Assembly (NCBI GenBank): GCA_022419385.1
Contig: JAJUBI010000009.1
Coordinates: forward strand, 310,001-374,000
DNA length: 64,000 nucleotides
Direction of reading: 5' to 3'
Origin: Paraconiothyrium sp. Pb-2020
Taxonomy: Eukaryota > Ascomycota > Dothideomycetes > Pleosporales > Didymosphaeriaceae
Shown: in pieces, positions 1 to 11,550 of the stretch
Numbering within the stretch: position 1 is the first letter of the stretch
Layout of the letters: each line of letters starts with the position of its first letter
Notes under the pieces: generated by a model
What the model was told of the DNA's origin: nothing
The model's input: the letters and a program-made list of their open reading frames with translations, nothing else
The model's database searches: none
Translations under genes and position numbers: made by a program

Positions 1-847
1 GGGTAAAGGAAAGGCAAGGATGTTGCTTGAGAAAGTGTGGGGGAAGATTAGGATGCGTAAGCATGGAAGGCCTGGGGTGCGTTGAAAGAAGGGCTATAGA
101 CCACAGAAGAGTGGTCACTAGCGGGTGTCGACAAGTGGCGGAAGATTGCTACAAATTGACGTTATAGACTTGTGCGGCTATGGGCGCATGCGTGATACCG
201 TATTCGTACGTTGTCTCGATCACCTGAGAACTTCAAGGTCAGACGTTACTTATGAGCTGCGTCAACAAAATGCCAGGCAGAAAGAGCAGTGAGTCCCATA
301 TTCGAGATCATTAAGAGTGATAAGACATTTTCCGGACACACGATGAAACAGGTGATTGTGCGCAGGAAATCTGGGTTCCAAAGACTCAATGTGCGAATCT
401 GCTCTAGGCTGATGTTGAGCGGGCGGTAAGCGTACAAAGAGTCTCGGAACGTTGTCTTGATTACCTAGTTTGGTAGTGCGCGATTGCTCGGCATTGGCTC
501 CCGTCGACTCGTCACGAGTCTCGGCTGAACGTCCCGGTGAAGGAAGCAAAATTTCACTGCCCGTTGTCGGCTCAATCCTCAGATGTCTCCACGCATCAGG
601 AGAGTACTGGGGCTGGATTATGGGGAAATATTGTTGTATCAGTGTAGTTCGGAGGCGAAACCGGAGGAACATGGTCTCGACTTGTCTAACCGTGGTTAGC
701 GTGCAACTACCTCATTCTCCACCAGCGGCTTCCGTCGGCTCAGATTTTGGGCGCGAATCGCAAGATGGTCTACGCAACAGGTCACGAGTACATATTTGAG
801 GAGGCCAAAGGCACACTTTCTTTCGCCATTCCAGACCTCTGCTCAAA
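1..847. other. Intergenic region left of proline dehydrogenase
   Basis: I could support no gene here. The open frames present, the longest being 136 codons on the minus strand at 262-672, have no recognisable domain or splice structure. The right end, just before the ATG at 848, should contain the proline dehydrogenase promoter and leader. Confidence 0.5.
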
Positions 848-2270
848 ATGCGTTCACGAATTGTCACTCGGGCGCGGCCATTCTGTGTAGCAAGGATTCA
901 ATGTTATGCTCCCATCACCACCACACCTACAAGTACACCATTTCGCCGGAAAGAGGCTGCTGTACAACCAAGAAAACAATCACAACCACAGAATCGTGTT
1001 TTCAAGGAATTACCACTCTCCGACCTCGTCCGCACACTATCCGTTCTTTCCGTTGCAGCCCTACCAGCACCTCTCTTATCAGCTATCATCGGCTTCGTCC
1101 GAAGACACAGCAGCTCCATTGTCTCGTCAAGGATCCTATCATGGCCAATCCGACGAACATTCTACAAGGCGTTCTGCGTTGGGGAGTCCAAGTCCGAGAT
1201 TGCCGCGAACATCGCCACTCTTCGATCTAGAGGCATCAGCGGCGTAGTACTCTCTTTCGCACGCGAGGCGAAGCTAGACGGGTCGGAGACAACTGCCGCA
1301 GCTGGAAAGGAGGATCTGGCGTTGAAGAGCTGGGTGGCTTCCAACATCGAGACGATTTCCCAGGTCAGCTCGAGCGACTACATCGCCGTGAAGTTCACGG
1401 GCGCTGGCGCAAATGCCGTGAAGGCGATGCAGAATTTCAAATACACGGACTCCACCATGGTTGACGGCCTGAAGGCGCTCAAGGATGGCATGTTTGAGGT
1501 TTGCGAGTTCGCAAAGCAGCGAGGTGTCAAGGTCATGGTCGATGCCGAGTCGTCGCTTCACCAGCCTGCAATCGATTACCTCACCCTGGAAGCAATGGCC
1601 AAGTACAACACTGAGGGCAGCGCTCTTGTCTTTAACACCTATCAAATGTACGTGTGCGCATCATTCTGTCTTATACATTCGCTGACCGAGTTGTAGGTAC
1701 CTCAAGGCCTCCCTCGAAAACCTCAAGTCACACCTCCAGATCGCCAGCGCCCAAGGCTACACTATGGGCATCAAACTCGTCCGCGGCGCTTATATTTACG
1801 TTGAGCCCGACCGTGCCGGTATAATCCAAGACACCAAGCCCGACACCGACGCCGCCTACGACGAGGCCGTCGATATGCTCCTCCGCGGCACTCACACCAC
1901 AACCGAGAAGCCCTGGACCGCTGAAGTTATGCTCGCCACACACAACACCCAGAGTGTCGACACAGCGATGTCCCTATTCCGATCACGGCCCGCCGGAAAG
2001 CAGCCGGTGCAGAAGCTTGTTTTCGCCCAGCTGATGGGTATGGCTGATGAAATCTCGATGAAGCTTGCGAATGAGATCAAGGCTATTTCTGCGGATACGA
2101 AGGCGAATGATGTCAGCGTTTACAAGTATAGTGTTTGGGGGAGTCTTGAGGATTGCTTGTTGTACATGCTGAGGAGGGCGGAGGAAAACCAGGATGCGGC
2201 GGCGAGGAGCAGAGTGACGGCTGGACTGATGCTCAAGGAGATCGGCAACCGCCTTGCGTTTTGGAGATAG
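848..2270 (+). CDS. PUT1: Proline dehydrogenase, mitochondrial
   Basis: FAD-dependent proline oxidase of the mitochondrial inner membrane. It oxidises L-proline to pyrroline-5-carboxylate in proline catabolism (yeast Put1, Aspergillus PrnD). There are two exons, 848-1647 and 1697-2270, giving 457 residues. The 49-nt intron 1648-1696 runs from GTACGT to TTGTAG, with a gctgac branch site; splicing joins the conserved TYQM to YLKAS. The first ~60 residues are rich in Arg, Ser and Pro and poor in acids, fitting a mitochondrial presequence. Family blocks visible in the barrel are GYTMGIKLVRGAY and, near the end, the AQLMGMADEIS block and the YMLRRAEEN block before NRLAF. The start is the first ATG of the frame. 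The P5C dehydrogenase that clusters with this enzyme in some fungi is not adjacent. Confidence 0.93.
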
Positions 2271-2849
2271 ATATGATACCAGGATTATGAATAGATGAAT
2301 GAATGTAAAGAAGCAAACCATAATTGTTGCTCTTAAAGACATGGAACGTCACCCAGAGGAGCAAATTGTGGAAAACTAACATTCAGTGACATTTACTACT
2401 ATCAGAACAATTGTGATTAGCTAATAGATTGATTCAATTCTATAGCAGTTATTCTGGTGATATATTTTAACGTATGCAGCTAATATTAGCTGCTGTTACA
2501 ATACATGTCAGCGTATGCAGCTAAGTTGGGACTACTATAGCTATGCTCGAGCGCCACGGGCTACGGGACGTTTCTTTGTGGAAACGGCCACATCAACACA
2601 ATCAAGTTTTGTATGTTGGGAGTCGAGTTGTTTGGGTGACACGAATCAGCCTCTGTAGATTCCGATACTACCTCGGTCGCTACGCGCGCCACTTTAAATT
2701 GGATCCAGATTGATAGCTGTATGCCAGTTCATGTTCTAATGCAGGCTTTGCGCCTTTGTCTAAAATTAAATGCTGATGCTATGCTTCGGAAAACAAGATC
2801 CCACCGCAACGCCATCGCTAGGTCAACGAACGCTTCCAATCACAAATCC
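2271..2849. other. AT-rich intergenic spacer with small repeats
   Basis: Spacer between convergent genes. Part of it (about 2380-2530) is visibly richer in TA than its surroundings. It contains a perfect palindrome at 2476-2493 and two copies of the 13-mer CGTATGCAGCTAA at 2471 and 2512. No protein-coding potential was recognised; the frame at 2721-3251 (+) is the antisense of the DUF3112 gene tail. Confidence 0.5.
2471..2524. repeat. 18-bp palindrome flanked by 13-bp direct repeats
   Basis: GCAGCTAATATTAGCTGC at 2476-2493 is a perfect palindrome. The first copy of CGTATGCAGCTAA (2471-2483) overlaps its left arm and a second copy lies at 2512-2524. It may be a relic of a small mobile element or a binding site for a dimeric factor; nothing here decides between these. 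Confidence 0.45.
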
Positions 2850-4148
2850 CTAAATCTCTTGACCCTCCTTCCTCTTCGTTTCTTCTTCCGTCTCCGTCCT
2901 CTCCATATCCCCCATACTCTCCACATCCGACGTCCTCACAACATCATCTCCAGCTTGCACCCCTTTCCTATAACTCCCGGGCCCCTTCGCTCCATTCGGG
3001 ACATGAAACCTCAGATCGACACGCATAACCGCATAGAGATACACGATCAAGATCTCAATCCCGAAGTTCATGAAGTAAAACCACGCCTTATGAAAGCGCG
3101 CTGGCTCAGGCTGGCTCAACGGCACCGGTGTCAGCCACGACGTACCCGCACGATACGATGCTCCGAGACAGCACAGCGTCGCGCCCGTGAGCAAAACATA
3201 AATCTTCGTCCTGTGCCGCCCCTGTCCAAACTTCTCCACCTCCTGCTTTGACGCCCGCGACAGCGCAAGACTCAGGCCCACAATTGGAATCGGCAGAAAC
3301 GCCACGATGGCAAATAACGTCGAGCCATACAGCTGCAGACTCCTGTCGATCGTTTTCGTGCGTGGCCGCAAAGTGTAGAAGCTCTGTACCACCGCGGTAA
3401 TGAGGATTGCGAGTGTGAACACGATGGTGACGTATAGTGCGATGAAGATCCAGCGGATGAAGGGGTGCCAGCCGATGGGGTGGTGGGCGCGTAGGATGCG
3501 TTGGGACCAGATGAGGTTTATGATGAAGATGAGGAGGATTCCTGCTGCGACCAAGATGGAGGCGGCGATGGCGAGGCGGATGTTGGTGGGGAGGGAGATA
3601 GAGGCAATGCGGAGGATGCAGGTTGTGATGCGGGCCATGCAGAAGCCTAGTCGGGTGGTTAATATCGTGAACAGATGGTAGGGGTGAGATTGGTAATCTG
3701 GGAGTCGGATGCCTGTTGTAGTGACAAGCAAATTGTTGATGCAGTAGAAAATGCTCGTAACATGAACGTATGTGGACTCACCAAAGATCATCGCATTGAA
3801 CAAGAACTTGTGTCCTCTCCGCCTGTTGTATTGGAAGATGGTCATGTGTGTCGCTGCGCCGATCATGTATAGGAAGAGGAAGACGGCCGTTGTAGGGATG
3901 TCGACATTCTTTTTGCCAATGCCTCCCAGCGACCAGGTGGTGGGCCGGTATGGGCCTGATGTTGGCTGGAAAAATATTAGCATCGTGTTTTCTCTTGAGC
4001 TCATTTGGGCACAGGATATGTGCGCAGTATCACACAGAACGTTTGTGTAATGTGCGATTCTAGGAGAGGTAACACAGAGGCCGACTGCGCTCAAATCGTA
4101 TCCTGTAGCCTTGGACATAAGATAATCGTTACTCACTTGATTATTCAT
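2850..4148 (-). CDS. DUF3112 seven-helix membrane protein
   Basis: A fungus-specific polytopic membrane protein of the DUF3112 family; its molecular function is unknown. Proposed exons on the minus strand are 4148-4137, 3965-3782 and 3646-2850, giving 330 residues. Both introns start with GTGAGT (3966-4136 and 3647-3781), and both are multiples of three without stops, so the unspliced frame also reads open. Splicing restores the family junction IFG-FCMARI. About seven hydrophobic segments follow, with family blocks RRRGHKF, WSQRILRAHHP, VQSFYTL, YLYAVMRVDLRFHVPNGAKGP and an acidic, charged C-terminal tail. The four-codon first exon (MNNQ) is the weak part of the model: the true start could lie in a further upstream exon. 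Confidence 0.78.
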   Translation of the reverse strand: MNNQVSNDYLMSKATGYDLSAVGLCVTSPRIAHYTNVLCDTAHISCAQMSSRENTMLIFFQPTSGPYRPTTWSLGGIGKKNVDIPTTAVFLFLYMIGAATHMTIFQYNRRRGHKFLFNAMIFGESTYVHVTSIFYCINNLLVTTTGIRLPDYQSHPYHLFTILTTRLGFCMARITTCILRIASISLPTNIRLAIAASILVAAGILLIFIINLIWSQRILRAHHPIGWHPFIRWIFIALYVTIVFTLAILITAVVQSFYTLRPRTKTIDRSLQLYGSTLFAIVAFLPIPIVGLSLALSRASKQEVEKFGQGRHRTKIYVLLTGATLCCLGASYRAGTSWLTPVPLSQPEPARFHKAWFYFMNFGIEILIVYLYAVMRVDLRFHVPNGAKGPGSYRKGVQAGDDVVRTSDVESMGDMERTETEEETKRKEGQEI

Positions 4149-5087
4149 GCCGCCCTGTTGAAGATTGGCCAGGTACTGAAATTGTCTGCTTCGCTATGCT
4201 TCGAGCACCTAGTAATGTCAAGAGCGCGATCTGCAGGTATTAAAAAGCTTGTGAGCCCTGGCCTAGCCCTACCTCCCCCTCCCCTTATGTACATTTAAGC
4301 TTTGAACGCCTAATCTGTCACATCCTCCGCGGTGGCTTTCGAAATCTCGAAACTTGGCCTGAATTGGCACACATTTCGTGCATCAACCCAAGCCATCTGA
4401 CGTCGCGTGCAAGGATCAAGGGGCATCGGCTATTCGGTGTCGGTGGCTGTCTGCTCCGACTACAGCGCGAGCGCAAGGCGAGCGTCAAAGGAGGTTAGAG
4501 GCAACCGGGCATTCGGAGTTTGCAGCAAGTTTGTTCCACCGACCTTTGAAAATACCGATCAAAATGTTGTTCAATAACCAAATCCGCCGATGCCTCATCG
4601 TGTCTTGTCCAACTATCGTCCGTGACTCGGCCGCCGGACCCTTGCACACCTCATTTTCGGTCGGAACGGAGCTAGGTCGATGTCGGCAAGGCTGTTTACA
4701 GTTCAAGCGGGAGGATAAGTAGCAATACCCTATTCTTCGTCTGTTTAGACGTCACACAGAAGGCTTCGAACTCTCTGGAACCACTTGGTGCAATACGTCG
4801 ATGTGAAGTAGAAGATAATTTGACTCTGCTGTCGACGAACATACCACCTCAGCTACCATAACACGGCAGCGACAACTTCGACGAGCATGAGCTACTATAT
4901 TGTTGAGATATCGCCCGTAGCTGCCATGGTATTGGCATATGCCAGCATATCTTTCCTGGTAAATCCTGTTTTTTCGTTATGCTCGGCAACACCGATACGT
5001 TGCGATCGCTGACCACTCGTTGATGGGGTTCGAGATCACTAGGAGCATGCACGCCACCCCTTGCATATGCCCATCGTCCATCACCCA
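4149..5087. other. Intergenic region, no gene supported
   Basis: Lies upstream of the DUF3112 gene and downstream of the minus-strand gene ending at 5088. Frames on both strands (4378-4722 +, 4485-4706 -, 4849-5088 -) look like chance frames: no domain, no conserved block, no paired splice sites. Confidence 0.45.
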
Positions 5088-6769
5088 TTAATCGAGCCCC
5101 GGGTACTGCGACCAGAATCCATCTTCGTCTCTGTTCTTCATGCCGTACATGGCCTCCCCGAAGTACCCAATCTCTTCAACACCCAGATCAAATCTTAGAT
5201 CTAGCAAATCCGAGTCGTGATCAGTGCTTTTCGGGGGATCGTCTAAACCCCATCGACTGATGTCCGCACTGGCCTCTTCGTCCACATCGGAAGACTCAGA
5301 CGTATCTTCCTCGCGTAGTGGAGCTGTTATACCAGCAAGTTGACTCCGGATAGTTTTCTTAGTGGTATGACGAAGCGGAGGTTCTGCAGAATCCTGGCGG
5401 AGATCCTGGAATTCAACCTCGACCGAAGGATGCACAAAGTCCACTTGGAGGTTATCCTCGTTGAAGCAAGTACTGCTTACTTTGGGTGTCATAGGCGAGA
5501 TCGGACATGACACTGGAAGAAACCCGTGTGCTAGCTGTAGCCCGCCGCTTGATTCATCGGCGTGGGTGCCACTTTTAGATGTATCTGTGGGAGGACCAGG
5601 CGTCAGTAAACCTCACAAGCGTACTAAGTGCAGAATGCGTCTGTGTTTACGAGTACTGCAAATAAGTTTCAAATCGAATCTTGCGAAAATGCGTGTGGCC
5701 GGATGAGTGGACATATACAGAAGCACGTTCAGAGGTTGGAGTAGGTGGCGTTGAGGCAAGGTCTCTCCTAGAATGATTCTGGGAAGGCTTTACGTACTCA
5801 CATGCCTCCTTTTTAGTTGCGATCGCCTTTTTGCTTTCGGCGCAGAGATGTTGAGCAGCTCATTGCCTTCGAAACCGTCACAAAACGAATCTGGTCCGAG
5901 TGATTGAAAACCTCTAGAACGCCGCTTAGACGCGTGAACACACAGGGAAACCAAGATGGGGTAATCAGATGGTCTAGCCATCAATGACCTGGCCGGTCTT
6001 GAAGCATGCTTGACCTTGAAGTTCGTTCTAGCCGGCTTCGGACCGTCTGGTGGTTTTGCGCTGGAAGTAAGTCGGCAATCGTTCAGCTGGTCTGATAATG
6101 GGCCAAATTGTGAATCTTGAATGGGGTCAAACTCTACCACCGGGTTGGTGGACACATTACCTTCGTCCTAGGTCATTATGGTCAGCATCCACTAGCGTTG
6201 GTTAGAAGTTTTCAAGAGCGGATCCATACACCCGGCAATGGCAAACCATCTTCCGTCGACGCTCGCACGAACACGAGACCGTTCTCAGGTGATGGATGCT
6301 TTTTCCGAGCGTTCAGAACCCCCATGGGTTGATTCAACTGCTTCTTTCGAGCAGTGTACACGATCTTCTTCTTTTGTTTGACTACTGGTGATGCTTTGGT
6401 GACCCCCGAGTGCCGTTGTACCATGACCGAACCTCCCTGTGCGTATACTGCTGATGGATCAGTGGCGCTTAATGTAGGCCCTGCCAGAGACATGTTGCCG
6501 TCTGGGAGCAAGCTTGACACCTCGAGGATTTTGCCACGTGACTCAAGCTCTGGCATGTGATCGTCTGGTAGGCCCGCGTTCCCATCTTGCGCTGATTCTA
6601 CCGCTGGTGCTGGTTTTCGAATAGCTGATTGAGTTGCATTTGGTAGTGACAACAGCGCCTGCCTGTTACGTTGAAGACGTTTCGGTCGTTCAGGCACCTT
6701 TCCCATAATGCGAAGGAATGCACTTGATCGCAATTGATTTCCTTGGAAGTCGGCAGCATGAGCCATCAT
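5088..6769 (-). CDS. Unrecognised multi-exon protein, basic/acidic and low complexity
   Basis: I do not recognise this gene. Three open segments on the minus strand can be linked. Exon 1 starts at the tandem ATGs near 6769 and ends at 6230. A 62-nt intron (6168-6229, GTATGG..CCTAG) leads to exon 2 at 6167, which runs to about 5802 before a GTGAGT donor. A last exon, starting near 5589 after CCCACAG, runs to the stop at 5088. The junction between exons 2 and 3 is uncertain; phases do not match with the obvious GTGAGT donor, so a further small exon or another donor is needed. The protein would be mostly disordered: a basic N-terminal part with Arg/Lys pairs and an ARKKQLNQP motif, and an acidic C-terminal part (SESSDVDEE). 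No membrane segment or signal peptide is evident. A nuclear protein is a guess. Confidence 0.5.
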
Positions 6770-7171
6770 AGAGTCCCAGGAACGTCTCGGCCTTGGGGTT
6801 GCGTATCCGCAGGTATGCAAATACCGGGTGAATTTGGGTAAATAAGACGCTTGAGGAGTGTTTCTGGGGCGAAGTGAGTTGGTTTTGAGTATGCAAATGG
6901 TAGGTCAGTTTACGCAGCTGTTAATGACGGTAGCAAGCGAGAAACGGTGTATGATTTTGAAGATGGGACGGGATTGAGGAGTGAAAGAAGGATGGTACGG
7001 CTACGAAGTAAACTGTGGGGAAGTCGCGACGCGACTAGCGTCATCGCCTCCAGACAGATGAGCCTTGGCGCGATCGTCAACTATCTGCACAACGAACAAG
7101 CGACGAAACGTCTACGAATTGCGAGACTGATTTGGAGACTGTGGCGTGTGACAATCACTACATAAAATACT
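6770..7171. promoter_or_regulatory. Divergent intergenic region upstream of YVC1
   Basis: About 400 bp between the 5' ends of the unrecognised minus-strand gene and YVC1. It must hold both promoters if the start choices are right. No specific regulatory motif was identified. Confidence 0.4.
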
Positions 7172-10100
7172 ATGTCCTTGCCAGCTACTCCACAATGGCC
7201 CGCCGAGCACCTCCAGCTCGAGATACCGGAGATTGACGAGAACGACGATTTGGGCGAGCTTGTGAGAAAACTTTCCTTGTGCGTAACTCTACACAGCTGC
7301 TCGATGCTTCGTTGCGATGAAAACGCTGCTCGGGGCTACATTGTCTGCCCTCCTTTGTCGCAAGTGGTGTGCTAATATCGAGGCTATAGTTACATCGTCG
7401 AGGCCATCACACTCCCTCATAGCTTCGAAGAGCTCCGGACCGCGACCTCTGCGCGTACCCTGTCGCCCCTCATCATATACTTGACGGATAATTGCCACCA
7501 TCGTGCAATCGTACACGCGCTTCTAGCCTTGAAGGCTCACTTTGCTGCGCTTGAGGAATCGAGCGACGAGCCTGGCGTCAACGAAGCTCGAGGATATGCT
7601 TGCGAATACGTAGCATGGCAGTTCGTGACCAGTCTCACCGAACGTGACTCAATTGATTTCCTTCTTCATGAGATCCAGCCAGCGTCATTACCAGGCGACC
7701 GCGATTCGGATATAGAGCGTGAGCAGGAGAACAGGTCAGCGCCTGTCACTGAAAGAAGCGCGCTTCTTGATGATGGGTGCACCTCATCCTACTTCGGAAC
7801 GGACGGTGTGATTACTGGCGCTATGGCTTCATCAGGCCAGTCGGACGAGTTCACGGCACAATTTGAGAATCTTAGTGCCCTGGAGATTGCAGCTGTGTCA
7901 AACAGCAAAAAGTTCCTTAGACAGCGGCCTGTTCAAAAGATAATCAACGGTCTCTGGAGGGTATGTTAATTATGTTTCCTGAGCTGGTGGCCTGCTTACA
8001 GTCTGCGTAGGGGGACATTGTGTTTTGGGATACCCTCGGAGTAAACTCAGTCAAAGAGCCAAAGCTTTATAACCGCCGAAAAGCCGATCCATGTGAGTGT
8101 CTGCTATTGCGTGTCTCTTCAGAGCTCACCTTCATTTCCATGATGTTACTGACACCCCCTGCGTGATCTAGTCTGCCGCCTTCGAGTGCCGCGGTACCTC
8201 AAGATCTTTGAGACTCTCTACTTTGCGATCTTCCTTGGTCTTTACTACATTGTCCTCACGCACCGAAGCTTCTCCCACGTAACCTCTGCCGAAGCCTTGC
8301 TTTATGTGTGGATCGCGGGATTTGCGTACGACGAATTCGGAGAGTTCAATGACGCAGGGCAAGTGAGCTTCTACACAGCCGGACTCTGGGGAGCGTGGGA
8401 TCTCGTAAGTAGCCATCTTCATGATAGACGCCACTAACATTAAGCTAGAGCATCGTTGTGGTTGGAATCATTTTCTGTGCACTTCGTCAGTGATGCTCTT
8501 CCCATAGTGTGTGCCGTTGCTTACCTGGGGCGTAGGAATCGTTGGGCTCAGTGTACAGGGTGACGCTTCTGATGGCATCCTCGATCTCGCATACGACGTT
8601 CTGGGTTTGGAAGCTCTGTTCCTTGTGCCTCGGATTTTTGCGCTATTGAGTTTGAACCCCTATTTTGGAACCTTGGTAAGTTGATCAGCACCGTCGAACC
8701 CATCCTACTGTAGCGGTATCATTTCGCTAATTTTATTCATAGATTCCGTGCCTCAAGGAGATGGTCAGTGTGACAATCAACAGCGAAGTCTGATTGGGTA
8801 AGCTAATTCCAAATGACACAGACCAAAGACTTTGTCAAGTTCTTGTCACTTGTGGTTATACTCTATCTTGGTGAGTGCATATCTGTCGGCCTGTAAGGTC
8901 CGCTGCTTACTATATTGGCTTGTAGGCTTCCTCACTACTTTCGTATTGCTCGCAAGAGGGACTTACAAGCCCAGCGAAATGGTCAGTCATAGTAACGGAA
9001 ACGATTTTTTCCCCGAGCTGACAGGTCCACAGAGCTGGATATTGATCAAAGTTTTCTTTGGGTCGTCTTACTTGGGCTTTGTGAGTACAACAGTAAACAT
9101 AACGGTGGCTGAGTGTATTGACTAATTGTCTAGGACGTGGCGCAACAGATGTAGGGGTCACCACAGGAGCAATGCAACGCCAACTGACAGTCACATCAGA
9201 TCTCCATATTTTGGTCCACCTGTCATGGTTTGTCTGCCGTTCCGCAGATGTCTGTATTTCGCTAATCAGCCTGATAGCTCATCTTTGTGGCGCTAACAAA
9301 CATCCTTCTCATCACTTCACTGGTCTCACTGTTATCCAACAGCTTAAGCAAGGTATGTCGGATAATTTTTAAATTCTCCACATGTCCGGGTGGCCAAGTA
9401 CAAAGACCGCCTGACTTAAGCGCCATCTAACGTGCGCTAATGGCGGCGTGGTGGGAAGCCACTCAGACGGCAGCACCGCCTCACCCCAGCCGCAGTCAGC
9501 TTGTTGTAACGACAGCGCTGTTCTATCGACTTCACCATCGCTGCAGTGCTAGACTACGAGTTGTCGCGCAGTCTGCTATGCATGATGCTACAGAGAAGGG
9601 GCCGATGCTGAGCATCTGTCATCGTGTTGTCAAACCTGTCCGAAGCTTCCCCTTGTGGTTTTCTTTATTCGGCGTAGCTTGCGCACAGACAAGCAGATTG
9701 TGAAGGCTAACTGTTGCAGGTGCTCGAGCATGCACGTGACGAGTACTTGTTCATGTATGTCGACCTGCAACACACTGTGACGCAGCGACACTAATCACAA
9801 TTGCGACAGTTATTCCGTCTACGTACTGGAAGCGTCTTCGTCAAATCGCTTAACGTACTACCTTCCACCCTTAGTAAGTTATCACGCCCTAAACCGCTTC
9901 CGGTCTTGTGAAACGGGATTAAGCGCCGGCACCCACCAGCCAACATAGCCTTCTGCCGCAGCAGAAGTTTCCTGGCCCACCTGCTACTGGCCATTCTCTG
10001 AACATGAGAGGCAGCTTTGCGGAGTTTGAAAGATCAAGGAGACCAGATTCCCTGGTGCAAGCCTTGAACTGCCGCTTAGGCAGAATCTCAACCCCAAAGC

Positions 10101-10613
10101 TTTCCACGTGTCCGAGGATACTCCTTGTCCTGTCTTTGACCTTAGCATGAGGCTGACTAGGGCACCCAGAACCTCATCCCGCTTCTTCTTCGACCACTCA
10201 GGCTAGTACTGCCCTCGGAACGGCTAAGGAGTGCACGCATTGTCATCCTCAAGGCGACGCATCTGCCGTTCGTGGGAGCAATATGGACTTACGAACAACT
10301 GTTCAATCTAAAGAGGCGTAACTCTGGAGCATTGTCCATGACTGGGCCCGAAACCCCTAGGAGGAAGGGGTTCTTTCGGTCATCTATACAGCCAGCTCAA
10401 TCGTTAGCTGCAGGTCTTCGGGTTTCTATGGGTGGGAATGGCCGTTCACCAGGCAGAACACCTGAGTCCTGCCAACCCCGGCCGAGAACTGGACCAGCAG
10501 ACCCCGACGCGCAACTAAGGATATTGGTCTCCAAGCTCAGCATGCAGGTTGAGGAACTCACGTCCATCGTGTCACAGCTGCAAGAGCAGCGCGAAGCAAG
10601 CATGGCCGCTTGA
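7172..10613 (+). CDS. YVC1: Yvc1-type vacuolar TRP calcium channel
   Basis: TRPY-family cation channel that releases Ca2+ from the vacuole. Sixteen exons: 7172-7278, 7390-7960, 8011-8092, 8172-8404, 8449-8485, 8536-8675, 8743-8763, 8822-8870, 8926-8981, 9033-9080, 9134-9150, 9200-9227, 9278-9352, 9720-9754, 9810-9873 and 10170-10613. They join in phase to 668 residues, matching the usual ~670. Family blocks appear in order: VQKIINGLWRGDIVFW, YNRRKADPFCRLRVPRY, AGFAYDEFGEF, SLNPYFGTLIPCLKEM, the pore region SWILIKVFFGSSYLGF, SLLSNSLSKVLEHARDEY, VYVLEASSSNRLTYYLPPL and LKATHLPFVGAIWTYE, then a short C-terminal coiled coil (~630-665). Introns are mostly 49-80 nt; those at 9353-9719 and 9874-10169 are long. 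The exons as short as 17-21 nt make the gene look broken in raw frames, but every join is clean. Confidence 0.92.
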
Positions 10614-11550
10614 TGGTCATCGCTTCCGTTTCTCCAGGCAGTGAGCGACTCTCACCCCCAAGCTTGACCTATTCAAGCCCGGTAAAACACAGGATATATC
10701 ATAATGATCATTTGCTGAACGGAACATGGAATCCTGACAGCGAGCCGTGAATGCGTCACATCTAGACCATGCAGCATAACACTAAACAGTGCGCGCTGGT
10801 GTCTCTCTTCCAACGAACTCAGAGCTGAACCTCTTGACATGACATGGTAGCATACAAAGCGGAGTCTTACGGGCTGATGGTCACTCGCGATCTGCGCAGC
10901 CCATGGAGCCTTGCCTTAAGCGGCCTTAGTTCGCAGTAGACCTCAAAGCGTAGGGACCGATGCTCATCGCGTCAATGTCGCCGGGCGCACCTTCGTTTGA
11001 TTTGTGCTCGGCCCGCTCGCGTTCCCGAGAGCGTGGATGATTTCACACACGACTCACACGCCACCAAATTGCTAGGGTCGCCCATGTCGGTCAACGCCCA
11101 GCACGCATCCCTGCCGGTGCATGTCCCCACTGTACCTTCTGAGCCCTGAACAAGACACGGCCCCATGCGCGCACCGCACCGCACTGCACAGCGAAAACAT
11201 GCGCGGGGCGGCAAGCGCCTGCTCATGCCTGGTCTGGCAACGGCGCTCTTTTCAGAACAATCTCCGAATCTGCCTCACGCTCTCACGCTTGCGTCCCCGT
11301 TATCTGGGTGTCTAGCAAACGCACCGCCTCAGTAGTACCAAAACGTAGTCCTCTTCGAGCTTGCTAGGATCATGCCTAGTCTGTTCCTCAGGTATATCCC
11401 GTACTCGGACGCCCTTTCACCTCCACACCCATACAACTTCGCTCATACCTATCTCTGTTGCTCGTACTGCAACTATTCTTCTAGTACACCCTTCTCTTAC
11501 CAACACGCTGAAGTATGGTTATAGTGCCAGTGCATTCTTTGTGTCCCTCT
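10614..11550. other. Intergenic region upstream of the C2H2 factor
   Basis: No gene supported. The last ~200 bp before 11551 is rich in C and T, as is common just upstream of fungal start codons, and probably contains the transcription-factor promoter and leader. An in-frame ATG at 11515 gives an alternative start 12 codons upstream. Confidence 0.45.

Noticed and set aside
9151..9190. A 40-nt YVC1 intron ending at 9190
   Set aside because: The acceptor at 9199 gives a 49-nt intron and the family reading QQISPYFGPPVM; the 40-nt version adds odd residues.
7172..10613. YVC1 as a decayed pseudogene, because no long frame spans it
   Set aside because: Sixteen phased exons with GT..AG introns rebuild a full-length channel with all family blocks.
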